Shown: positions 8,867 to 16,212 of the stretch, piece by piece | How positions within the stretch are numbered: the first letter of the stretch is position 1 | How the letters are laid out: every line of letters starts with the position of its first letter | Origin: Rhodococcus sp040643435 | GTDB lineage: Bacteria; Actinomycetota; Actinomycetes; Mycobacteriales; Mycobacteriaceae | NCBI RefSeq assembly: GCF_040643435.1 | Contig: NZ_JBEYUH010000014.1 | Span: forward strand, 62,001 to 126,000 | Reading direction: 5' to 3' | DNA: 64,000 nt | Notes under the pieces: generated by a model | What the model saw: only the letters and a program-made list of their open reading frames with translations | Databases searched by the model: none | What the model was told of the DNA's origin: nothing | Position numbers and translations under genes: made by a program

Positions 8867-9301
8867 ATGTCCGCGATCGAACATCCGAGTGCCGTGGAGC
8901 AAGAACAGGCGCGGCAGGCGTTGAACGCTCTCCGAGATGTGAAACCGAGTACCGACACGTTCGACGTCACTGTCGCCGGAATGTCGGAGTCCGTGCACCT
9001 GCCGAGTTCCGCGCTGGAGTTGATCAAAGACGTACTGGCGAACATGGCAGCCGGCCAGGGCGTGACCGTGGTCCCCGCACATGCGGAGCTCACCACCCAG
9101 CAGGCCGCCGAGCTGCTCAACGTCTCGCGCCCGCACGTGATCAAACTTCTCGACCAGGGCCTCATCCGATACCGGCTGGTAGGCCGGCATCGCCGGATCC
9201 TGGCATCCTCGCTGCTCGAGTACCGACGCACCCAGCAGCGCAATGCGCGGCGGGCCGCGGACGAGCTGGCCGCACTGTCCGAGGACCTCGGACTCTACTG
9301 A
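8867..9301 (+). CDS. Excisionase-type HTH antitoxin of a PIN toxin pair
   Basis: This 144-aa protein ends in an excisionase/MerR-like helix-turn-helix. The run ELTTQQAAELLNVSRPHVIKLL plus IRYRLVGRHRRILASSLLEYRR (residues about 75-120) is the standard reading. The first 70 residues probably contact the toxin. It is directly followed, one base later, by a PIN-domain gene, the usual order for antitoxin and toxin. Such antitoxins neutralise the toxin and repress their own promoter. A predicted promoter and a strong ribosome site lie just upstream. The family and pairing are well supported by sequence; toxin neutralisation is inferred. Confidence 0.8.
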   Translation: MSAIEHPSAVEQEQARQALNALRDVKPSTDTFDVTVAGMSESVHLPSSALELIKDVLANMAAGQGVTVVPAHAELTTQQAAELLNVSRPHVIKLLDQGLIRYRLVGRHRRILASSLLEYRRTQQRNARRAADELAALSEDLGLY

Positions 9302-9302
9302 C

Positions 9303-9854
9303 GTGACCTTCACCGTCCTCTACGACGCGAACGTGCTGTACCCGAACGTGCTGCGCGACGTGTTGATTCGCCTGGCCCAGACCGGGCTGGTGCACGCCCG
9401 GTGGACCGACCGGATTCTCGACGAGACGTTCCGCAATCTCGCCGCCGACCGACCGGACATCCCCACCGAGACGCTGGCCAGGCTGCGGGAGCTGATGAAC
9501 CGAGCGGTCCCGGATTGCCTGGTCACCGGATACGAGGCGCTCATCCCGGCACTGACGCTCCCGGACGAGGACGACCGGCATGTGCTCGCTGCGGCGATCC
9601 GCTGCGGAGCGCAGGTCATCGTCACCGCGAACCTGCGCGACTTCCCCGAGACCGCACTTGCCCAGTTCGGCATCGAAGCCCTGCACCCGGACGAGTTCGT
9701 CATGGACCTGTTCACGCTCGACGGGGCGCGGGTCCACCAGGCGATCAGCGCGACCGCCGCAGCGTGGCGTAACCCGCCCGGCACCCCGGCCGACGTATGC
9801 GACCGCCTTGCCGCGGCGGGCCTACCGATCTCCGCCGCGGCGTTGCGCCGCTGA
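9303..9854 (+). CDS. PIN-domain ribonuclease toxin
   Basis: This 183-aa PIN-domain protein probably cleaves RNA when released from its antitoxin. The GTG start at 9303 lies one base after the antitoxin stop. The conserved acidic residues are visible: Asp in FTVLYDANVLYPNVLRD near residue 8, Glu in ILDETFRNL near residue 40, and Asp in LPDEDDRHVLAAAIRCGAQ followed by IVTANLRDFP. These fit the PIN_3 type of DUF/COG toxins. An ATG-started longer frame from 9243 would overlap the antitoxin by 58 bases and has no ribosome site. Length is normal and there are no frameshifts, so the pair looks functional. Confidence 0.8.
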   Translation: MTFTVLYDANVLYPNVLRDVLIRLAQTGLVHARWTDRILDETFRNLAADRPDIPTETLARLRELMNRAVPDCLVTGYEALIPALTLPDEDDRHVLAAAIRCGAQVIVTANLRDFPETALAQFGIEALHPDEFVMDLFTLDGARVHQAISATAAAWRNPPGTPADVCDRLAAAGLPISAAALRR

Positions 9855-10089
9855 AACTCCACGATGCGCCGCACACAGCCTGATTGTTCCGACAGTTGTT
9901 CTCGCACCGATGTTTCGAGACCTTGTTTCGGACTCGACTTGCGAGACGCCGGGAGCTGGGTCGACCCGATTCCGCTTGCATGCCGGATGACTGTCCAACT
10001 ACCAACGATCCGGGTTGTTGTGGGATGCCCACAAGTCGCCGACCGCGGTCCCGGTCGGTTGACCCGAAGTGCATCGGCGACTCATGAAG

Positions 10090-10109
10090 TGCTAGCACAT
10101 GCGCTAGCA
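10090..10109. promoter_or_regulatory. Inverted repeat before hicA, likely HicB operator
   Basis: TGCTAGC (10090-10096) and GCTAGCA (10103-10109) form a perfect 7-base inverted repeat with a six-base spacer. It ends six bases before the GTG of hicA. HicB proteins with a C-terminal DNA-binding part repress their own operon, so this is a natural operator candidate. The upstream 230 bases after the PIN gene show no gene. Confidence 0.5.
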
Positions 10110-10115
10110 TGGTGG

Positions 10116-10373
10116 GTGACGAAGGCCGACAAGATCCGAGCCGCACTCGAGCGGAACCCGCGCTCGGTGTCCTACGACGAGGGGACTGCTGCACTCACTG
10201 TGCGTGCGGATCTTCGGGCAGCCGCGGCAACAGGGAACCAGCCATGCAGTGTTCCGGATGCCGTGGCCGGGAGACCCCGAGTGAACATCCACCGGGGGAA
10301 GAACGGTGAGGCCAAGCCGTACCAGGTCAAGCAGGTACTCGCAGCGATCAAGAAGATCGAGGAGCAGTCATGA
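10116..10373 (+). pseudogene. hicA: hicA toxin gene with two compensating frameshifts
   Basis: The frame opens VTKADKIRAALERNPRSVSYDE and closes RVNIHRGKNGEAKPYQVKQVLAAI, both clear HicA mRNA-interferase sequence. The roughly 30 residues between them are nonsense in this frame. In the next frame the same bases read LCVRIFGQPRQQGTSHAVFR then MPWPGDP, which is the missing HicA centre including the catalytic His (GTSHAVF). One extra G in the GGGG run at 10182-10185 and one missing C in the CCCC run at 10275-10278 would explain both shifts. As written, the toxin lacks its active site and is dead. Two errors in homopolymers are the alternative. It overlaps hicB by four bases. Confidence 0.75.
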
Positions 10374-10705
10374 GTGGTGCCGATGCCCGGCGTTATTCCT
10401 ACCGTGTTCAGTGGTCGCCGGAGGACGACGAGTACGTGGCGACGGTACTCGAGTTCCCGTCACTGTCATGGCTCGACCAGGATCAGACCAAGGCGCTCGA
10501 AGGGCTGGTCGAGGTGGTAGCCGGCGTCACCAACGACCTTGCCGCCGCGGGCGAAGAGGTGCCGCAGCCGTTCACGGAGCGGTCCTACAGCGGGACGATC
10601 TACGTGCGTACCTCCGCCGAGGTACATCGCCGGTTGGTGATGGAGGCGGCAGAAAACCACGTCTCACTCAACCAGTGGGCTGCCCAGCGACTGGCCAGCG
10701 CGTAG
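10370..10705 (+). CDS. hicB: HicB-family antitoxin
   Basis: This 111-aa protein has the HicB fold, a partial RNase H-like domain. It begins YSYRVQWSPEDDEYVATVLEFPSLS and continues TKALEGLVEVVAGV. The C-terminal HRRLVMEAAENHVSLNQWAAQRLAS matches the ribbon-helix-helix/HicB DNA-binding tail. It would neutralise HicA and repress the operon. The ATG overlaps the hicA stop (ATGA). It is intact, unlike its toxin, so it could survive as a solitary antitoxin able to neutralise related toxins. The family call is secure. Confidence 0.85.
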   Translation: MSGADARRYSYRVQWSPEDDEYVATVLEFPSLSWLDQDQTKALEGLVEVVAGVTNDLAAAGEEVPQPFTERSYSGTIYVRTSAEVHRRLVMEAAENHVSLNQWAAQRLASA

Positions 10706-10777
10706 CAGGAGAGCCGACCGCATCAGACCGTCGCAAAAACCAAAGAATGAGACATCGGGAGATCTTGCAGAGCGGTA

Positions 10778-11251
10778 CTACCTGAGACTGACTTCTGGTC
10801 CGATAATCAACGCAGGCCTTCTCCCGAAGGGCGAGCACTGCGCTGGTTGTGTGCCCGGGGTGGCGAACACGACTGCCCTCAGTAGATAACCGAAGGCCTT
10901 TTCGAAGACGTCGTTGTCTCGGATCTTGAACTGCAGATACAGCGTCTGGCGGAGTGCTCGTCGAACCTCTTGATCTCCGCGGATGGTGGCCTGCCAACCA
11001 TCGAAACGAACGGCGCGGACCACTTCGTCGGTTCGGGTGACGATGTGGTCGACGATCACCGGGGTGCCCTCAGTCTTCAAGGCCTGGAACAGCTCGGTGA
11101 GAGCGGCCTTGCCCTGCACTTCCCGTGGGATCTCGTGGACGGCTTTTTCGGCCGCCACGGTGTCGCGGGTCAGTTCCAGCAACTCGCGCAGGAAGTCGAG
11201 GCTGGATTGCTGGATGTCGGCGTACTTCTCCCGCAGCTGATTCAGAGTCAC
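10778..11251 (-). pseudogene. hsdR: 3' fragment of hsdR (type I restriction enzyme R subunit)
   Basis: The 157-aa frame matches only the extreme C-terminus of type I restriction R subunits, which normally exceed 900 aa. Signatures are KAALTELFQALKTEGTPVIV, DEVVRAVRFDGWQATIRGDQEV and the final helix NDVFEKAFGYL, after which the sequence diverges. The helicase and nuclease domains, and hsdM and hsdS, are absent. It is a relic of a restriction-modification locus, cut on its 5' side near 11250, where backbone genes begin. No function is expected. Confidence 0.7.
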
Positions 11252-11336
11252 GAGCGGTCACCGACGGGATTCCCGGCACCTGCCGTGTGTCTCGCGACAG
11301 CACCGGCGAGCGTGGCTCGCGCGGCCCGTGACCGAG

Positions 11337-12800
11337 TCAGTGGCGGCGGGATTCGAGCAGCCGCAGCCAGATCTCGCTGATGGTCGGATAGGACGGCACC
11401 GCATGCCACAGCGTCTCGAGCGGGACCCGTCCGACCAGGGCGATCGTCGCCGCGTGCACGAGTTCGGCGACCTCCTGGCCGACGAAGGTGGCGCCGACGA
11501 GGGTGTCGGTGGCGCGTTCGACGACGAGCACGGCGTGCCCGGCATAGTCGTCGCGGGCCAGCGCAGCACCGGAGACGTCGATGTCGGCTTCGAGCACTTC
11601 GACGTCGAGACCGTCGGCGCGGGCCTGCTCGGCGGTGCGGCCCACCGCGGCGATCTCCGGCACGGTGAAGATCACCTGCGGCACCTGACCGTGATCGGCG
11701 CTCGCCCGGAACCGCGGCCCGTCGGTGGGGCGACCCTCGGCGCGGGCGGCGACGACCTCCCCGCACACCCGCGCCTGATATTTGCCCATGTGGGTCAGGG
11801 CGGTGCGGCCGGCGATGTCCCCGACCGCGTAGAGCCACTGCCCGTCCACCCCCTCGACGGTCAGATCGTCGGCCACCCGCACCCGCCCGTCGGTCAGACC
11901 GACGGTGGCGAGTCCGAGCCCCTCGGTGGCCGGATGCCGGCCGGCGGCCACGACGATCTCGTCGACCTCGAGGGTGCTGCCGTCGGACAACTCGACGGTC
12001 GCGGGGCCGCCGTGGATGCGGCCGACGCCGGTGTCGGCGACCTCGGCGCGCTGCACCGAGCGGATCTCGGTGCGGTAGCGCACGTCGAGACCCTTGTGGG
12101 CCATGCGGTCGGCGACCCGCTCGGCGGCGAACGGCTCCACGCGTGGCAGCAACCGCTCTCCGCGCACCACGAGGGTGAGTTCCTCGACGCCCAGTTGCCG
12201 CAGCCAGGTGGCGGTTTCGCAGGCGACGACCCCACCACCGACGAGCAGCACCCGGCGGGGGATCTCGCACAGATTCGTCGCATCGCGGGAGGTCCACGGC
12301 CGCGCGGCGCGCAGTCCCGGCAGGTCCGGCACCGACGCCCGCGTGCCGGTGGCCAGCACCACGGCGTGCCGGGCGCGCAGCCGGCGGTCGCCGTCGCGGC
12401 CGGTGACGGTGACGGTGCGTTCCCCGGTCAGGCAGCCGTGGCCACGCACGACGTCGATGCCCGCTCCGTGGGCCCACTGCACCTGGGAGCTGTCGTCGCG
12501 GTCGTGGGTGAAACCGTCGCGGCGGGCCAGCACGGCCGGTACTTCGACACCGTGGGCGCTGATCTTGTCGGCGACCCCGGGCATGTGGCGGGCGGTGGCG
12601 AGCACCTGGGTGGGGCGCAGCAGCGCCTTGCTGGGGATGCACGCCCAGTAGGAGCATTCGCCGCCGACGAGCTCGTGTTCGACGAGCACCGCGGTGCGGT
12701 CGCTGCCGGCGATGGCGTAGTCGGCGGCGTTCTCCCCGGCGGGTCCGGCGCCGAGCACGATCACGTCGTAGGTGTCGGAATCCGCCGTCGCACCGGTCAT
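11337..12800 (-). CDS. Pyridine nucleotide-disulfide oxidoreductase (Lpd/MerA-like flavoprotein)
   Basis: This 487-aa flavoprotein belongs to the dihydrolipoamide dehydrogenase/mercuric reductase fold. An N-terminal FAD site (VIVLGAGPAGENAADYA) precedes the redox pair in GGECSYWACIPSK, with the normal CxxxxC spacing. A second dinucleotide site, VLLVGGGVVACETATWL, is near residue 185, and AVGDIAGRTALTHMGKYQAR closes the FAD domain. The C-terminal dimer domain carries HAVPSYPTISE, the position of the catalytic His-Glu pair. It lacks the N-terminal metal-binding domain and C-terminal Cys pair of MerA. It probably transfers electrons from NAD(P)H to a small disulfide or quinone. No pathway genes lie next to it, so the substrate is unknown. 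Confidence 0.8.
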   Translation of the reverse strand: MTGATADSDTYDVIVLGAGPAGENAADYAIAGSDRTAVLVEHELVGGECSYWACIPSKALLRPTQVLATARHMPGVADKISAHGVEVPAVLARRDGFTHDRDDSSQVQWAHGAGIDVVRGHGCLTGERTVTVTGRDGDRRLRARHAVVLATGTRASVPDLPGLRAARPWTSRDATNLCEIPRRVLLVGGGVVACETATWLRQLGVEELTLVVRGERLLPRVEPFAAERVADRMAHKGLDVRYRTEIRSVQRAEVADTGVGRIHGGPATVELSDGSTLEVDEIVVAAGRHPATEGLGLATVGLTDGRVRVADDLTVEGVDGQWLYAVGDIAGRTALTHMGKYQARVCGEVVAARAEGRPTDGPRFRASADHGQVPQVIFTVPEIAAVGRTAEQARADGLDVEVLEADIDVSGAALARDDYAGHAVLVVERATDTLVGATFVGQEVAELVHAATIALVGRVPLETLWHAVPSYPTISEIWLRLLESRRH

Positions 12801-12879
12801 GGATAAAAGGTAGGCGGGCAGGCGGCCCGGAGTCGGTAGTTCGGTCGCACCGGTCCGGTTCGCGCAGTCTGCGGGCAGG

Positions 12880-13644
12880 TCAGTGCAGGTGCGGGGAGTC
12901 GGCGTCGAACACCAATCCCATGGGGGCGAGCACCCGCACGATCTGCTCGGCGGTCCACTCGTCGAGATCGCACAACAGCACCGACCGCCACGGGGTGACG
13001 ATCACCGGACGGTCGACGGCGGCGAGGAATTCGGCGAGCCGCGCCGGCAGGATCCCGCCGGGCAGGCCCCCGGCGAGGGTCACCGCCCCGTCGGGCTGGT
13101 CGAGCCAGCCGATCGGTGGCCGCGGCACCTCCGGGGCCGGTTCCGCAGGCTCGGCCGGCCCGCTCGGGGGTGCGACCAGCGCGTCGGCGGCGGCGGCCCG
13201 GTCCACGCGCACCCCGGTGTCGACACCGTCGCGGAGCACCGCGAACCGCCCGTCGGGGCGGGCGAGGACCGCGACGGTGGGGGCGAGGGCGACGATGTCG
13301 CCGGTGCCGTCGTCGAGGCCGACCACCGTGCCGGCCGGCACCGGCCGGTCGACGAGGCGGGAGATCACCTCGGCGGTCAGCTCCCGCAGGTCGCGGTGGC
13401 CGCCGATGCGGCCGCTGAGCGGGGAGGCGAGCACCCGGGCGCGGGTGGGGACGTCCACGCGCAGGCCGGCCTCGGTCAGGGCGGCGGCGATGGCGGCGGT
13501 GTCGCCGCGCACCTGCAGCTGGCCGTGCGGGGTCAGGTGCAGTCGCCCGCCGCCGTGGGTGTGGGCGAGATCGGCGAGCAGCTGCACCTGCGCGGAGGTC
13601 AGCTGCCCGGCGGGCAGGTGCACGTCGACAGCGGTTTCGGCCAT
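12880..13644 (-). CDS. CobG-like protein lacking the Fe-S cluster cysteines
   Basis: This 254-aa protein resembles precorrin-3B synthase (CobG) through two nitrite/sulfite-reductase ferredoxin-like half domains. The first is GGRLHLTPHGQLQVRGD followed by VLASPLSGRIGGHRDL; the second, near the C-terminus, contains GGILPARLAEFLA and VIVTPWRSVLLCDL. True CobG and sulfite reductases need four Cys for the 4Fe-4S/sirohaem site. Here only one Cys exists, so oxygen-dependent ring contraction is doubtful. The ATG at 13644 is used because earlier starts would run into the divergent gene at 13718. In M. tuberculosis cobG lies near an F420/PPOX gene, as it does here. Confidence 0.55.
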   Translation of the reverse strand: MAETAVDVHLPAGQLTSAQVQLLADLAHTHGGGRLHLTPHGQLQVRGDTAAIAAALTEAGLRVDVPTRARVLASPLSGRIGGHRDLRELTAEVISRLVDRPVPAGTVVGLDDGTGDIVALAPTVAVLARPDGRFAVLRDGVDTGVRVDRAAAADALVAPPSGPAEPAEPAPEVPRPPIGWLDQPDGAVTLAGGLPGGILPARLAEFLAAVDRPVIVTPWRSVLLCDLDEWTAEQIVRVLAPMGLVFDADSPHLH

Positions 13645-13717
13645 GCCGTCAGGGTAGAACGCGGCGGGGGCGGGACGAGACGGCCCCGGGGGACCGGGCG
13701 GTCCGTAGGCTGGGCGC

Positions 13718-14134
13718 ATGTCCGATTCGACTACGCCCGGTTTCGCGGAACTCGCCGCCGCCAAGTACGTGCTGTTGACCACCTACCGCAAGGACGGCAG
13801 CCCGGTGGGCACCCCGGTGTGGGCGGCGCCGGACGGTGACCGGCTGCTGGTGTGGACGGTCGCCGACGCCTACAAGGTGCGGCGGCTGCGCCGCGATCCG
13901 CGGGTGTCGCTGGCGATCTGCGATGCGCGCGGCAAGCCGCGGTCGGCGGCGGTGCCGGGCACCGCGGTGGTGCTCGACGCGGACGGCTCCGCGCACGCCC
14001 GGTCGGTGATCGCCCGCAAGTACGGGGTGCTCGGGCGGTTGATCGTCGGTGCCAGTGTGCTGCGCCGCGGCCGCACCGGCACGGTGGGCCTGGCGTGCGT
14101 GCTCGATGCCGCCGACGAGTCCGCCGGCCGGTAG
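13718..14134 (+). CDS. PPOX-class flavin/F420-dependent protein (Rv2061c-like)
   Basis: This 138-aa split-barrel protein has the pyridoxamine-phosphate-oxidase-like fold. It reads KYVLLTTYRKDGSPVGTPVWAAPDGDRLLVWT, then YKVRRLRRDPRVSLAICDARGK, the usual cofactor-contacting strands of F420/FMN-binding reductases. Small actinobacterial members bind F420 or FMN and reduce varied substrates; the substrate here is unknown. It is divergent from the cobG-like gene with 73 bases between them. Family assignment is solid; cofactor choice is inferred. Confidence 0.75.
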   Translation: MSDSTTPGFAELAAAKYVLLTTYRKDGSPVGTPVWAAPDGDRLLVWTVADAYKVRRLRRDPRVSLAICDARGKPRSAAVPGTAVVLDADGSAHARSVIARKYGVLGRLIVGASVLRRGRTGTVGLACVLDAADESAGR

Positions 14135-14266
14135 CCCCGGCGGCCCCGGCGCTCGTCGTCGCGCTCCGGGGGCGATGCCGCGCTCGTGGCGGTGCGTCCG
14201 ATCCCGTAGGGTCCGTGGTGATTTCGGCCCCGACGGGGTCGATCCGATCGAGTCCCAGGAGAGCGC

Positions 14267-14800
14267 ATGTCCGTGCACGATTTCACCGTCGCCACCGCCG
14301 ATGGCGGCAGCGAGGATCTCGCCCGCTTCGCCGGCCGGTATCTGCTGATCGTCAATGTCGCCAGCAAGTGCGGCCTGACCCCGCAGTACGAGGCCCTCGA
14401 GGCGCTGCACCGGCAGACGAAGGACCGCGGCCTGCAGATCCTCGCGTTCCCGTGCAACCAGTTCGGCGGTCAGGAACCGGGCAGTGACACCGAGATCCAG
14501 GAGTTCTGCCGGGTGAACTTCGACGTCACCTTCCCGGTGTTCGCGAAGGTCGACGTCAACGGCGACGACGCGCATCCGCTCTACCGGCATCTGCGTGCCG
14601 CCGCGCCCGGTGACTTCGGGCCGCAGCACGGCTTCCTGTACGAGCACGTGAACTCCACCCGCCCGGAGGCGATCGGCACCGACGAGGTGAAGTGGAATTT
14701 CACCAAGTTCCTCGTCGACCCGCAGGGGGCGGTGCTGCGCCGTTTCGAACCGACCGTCACTCCGGAGGAGATCGGCAAGGAACTCGCCGACCTGCTCTGA
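14267..14800 (+). CDS. Glutathione peroxidase-family thiol peroxidase
   Basis: This 177-aa peroxidase reduces hydroperoxides. The peroxidatic Cys35 lies in IVNVASKCGLTPQYEALE. The Gln of FPCNQFGGQEPG and the Trp-Asn of KWNFTKFLVD complete the catalytic set. Actinobacteria use thioredoxin or mycothiol instead of glutathione, so the electron donor is probably thioredoxin. The length is normal, there is no signal peptide, and the gene stands alone between convergent and same-strand neighbours. It is a routine oxidative-stress enzyme, confidently assigned. Confidence 0.9.
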   Translation: MSVHDFTVATADGGSEDLARFAGRYLLIVNVASKCGLTPQYEALEALHRQTKDRGLQILAFPCNQFGGQEPGSDTEIQEFCRVNFDVTFPVFAKVDVNGDDAHPLYRHLRAAAPGDFGPQHGFLYEHVNSTRPEAIGTDEVKWNFTKFLVDPQGAVLRRFEPTVTPEEIGKELADLL

Positions 14801-14841
14801 GCGGGCCACCGGCGATCGGTGCGCGTCGCCGACCGCAGCGG

Positions 14842-16212
14842 TCAATGAGCCGCGCTGACTGACGACATGTGGAAGTCGGGGATGCGCATCGGGGGCATCG
14901 CGGTGCGGGTGAACCAGTCCTTCCATTCGCGGGGCAGGGTGCGTTCGGTGGCGCCGATCTCGGTGGCGCGGCGCAGCAGATCCACCGGGGACTCGTTGAA
15001 CCGGAAGTTGTTCACCGCCGCCCGCACCTGTCCGTCCTCGACCAGATACACCCCGTCGCGGGTCAGCCCGGTCAGCAACAGCACCGCCGGGTCCACCTCC
15101 CGCAGATACCACACGGTGGTCAGCAGCAGACCGCGTTCGGTGCGGGCGACGAGGTCGTCCACATCGGCGCTGCTGCCCCCGGTGAGCAGCAGGTTCTCAC
15201 CCGGCGCGGTGGGGGTGGTCCCGAATTCGGCGGCGGCCGCGCGCGGATAGGCCAGTGCGTGCAGGGCGCCGTCGCGGAGCCAGTCGACGCGTCCGGTGGT
15301 CATGCCGGTGTCGAACACCGAGATGCTGTCGGTGGAGGTGGTGGCGGCCACGAACGGCGCACAGCCGAGTCCGGGCGCGGCCGGATCGGAGGTCAACGTC
15401 ACCGGCAGCGCGGTGAGCCGTTCCCCGAGGCGGGTGCCGTCGGTGCGTGCCCACACCGAGCGCCCTTCCTCGGCGCCGCGGCCGTCGAGGGACCACAGCA
15501 GCGGGATCATCAGGTCGGCGACCACCGACGGCGGCAGCACCGTCTCGTAGCGCCCGGCGGGCAGCTCGACCCGGTGGCGGGACCAGTCCAGCCGCCGCGC
15601 CAGTTCGCTGCGCAGCGCGGGCATCGCGATGTCGGTGAAGTCGACGGTCCCGGCGCCGACCCACGCGCTCGGCCCGGTCAGGCCACCGCGTTTGCCGTTG
15701 ATCTCGAGCGAGCCGTCGCGTTGCACCCAGCGGCGCCGCACCCCGGTGGAGGTACCCAGCCACAGGGTGTGCACCTGGTGGTGCGCGAAGCCGTAGAGGG
15801 CGTCGGTGTCGTCGAAACCGGCGGCGAGTCCGTCGACGACCGGGGCGAAGACGTCGATGCCGGTGCCGGCGGCCGGCTCCCCCCAGTCGGTGTCGGGTCC
15901 GTCCCCGACGATCAGCGGCATCGCGTCGGGTGCCGCGGGGGCCTGCTCGGCGGCCGTCCACGCCGCCGCGACCAGCCCGGCGATGTCGGCGTGGTCGGTG
16001 CCGGCGGTGGTGACCACCCCGCAGTGCGTGCCGGTGGTGGTGCGGCGCAGAGCGATCACCGTGGTGCTGCGGGCGCGCACCGAGCCGTTGGTGGTCATCG
16101 AGCTGTCCGCCCACCGCAGCGACGCGTCGGCGGTGTCGGTGACGAGCACGATGGTCTCGTCGGCGGGGGAGGCCGCCAGCGCGGTCTCGACGAACTCGGC
16201 TCCGGGGATCAT
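14842..16212 (-). CDS. pmbA: TldE/PmbA-family metalloprotease subunit
   Basis: This 456-aa protein is the TldE/PmbA partner of TldD. The TldD-TldE complex forms a hollow protease that degrades unfolded peptides and matures some modified peptides. The family-typical regions are visible: the early ALRRTTTGTHCGVVT strand, WSRHRVELPAGRYETVLPPS in the centre, GRSVWARTDGTRLGERLTAL, and the C-terminal GLTRDGVYLVEDGQVRAAVNN followed by RFNESPVDLL. It has no HExxxH motif, as expected for the non-catalytic subunit. Its ATG overlaps the tldD stop by four bases, so the two are translationally coupled. Confidence 0.85.
   Translation of the reverse strand: MIPGAEFVETALAASPADETIVLVTDTADASLRWADSSMTTNGSVRARSTTVIALRRTTTGTHCGVVTTAGTDHADIAGLVAAAWTAAEQAPAAPDAMPLIVGDGPDTDWGEPAAGTGIDVFAPVVDGLAAGFDDTDALYGFAHHQVHTLWLGTSTGVRRRWVQRDGSLEINGKRGGLTGPSAWVGAGTVDFTDIAMPALRSELARRLDWSRHRVELPAGRYETVLPPSVVADLMIPLLWSLDGRGAEEGRSVWARTDGTRLGERLTALPVTLTSDPAAPGLGCAPFVAATTSTDSISVFDTGMTTGRVDWLRDGALHALAYPRAAAAEFGTTPTAPGENLLLTGGSSADVDDLVARTERGLLLTTVWYLREVDPAVLLLTGLTRDGVYLVEDGQVRAAVNNFRFNESPVDLLRRATEIGATERTLPREWKDWFTRTAMPPMRIPDFHMSSVSAAH

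Noticed and set aside
11337..12800. Mercuric reductase
   Set aside because: Shares the fold and CxxxxC site but lacks the C-terminal vicinal Cys pair and N-terminal metal-binding domain, and no mer genes are nearby.
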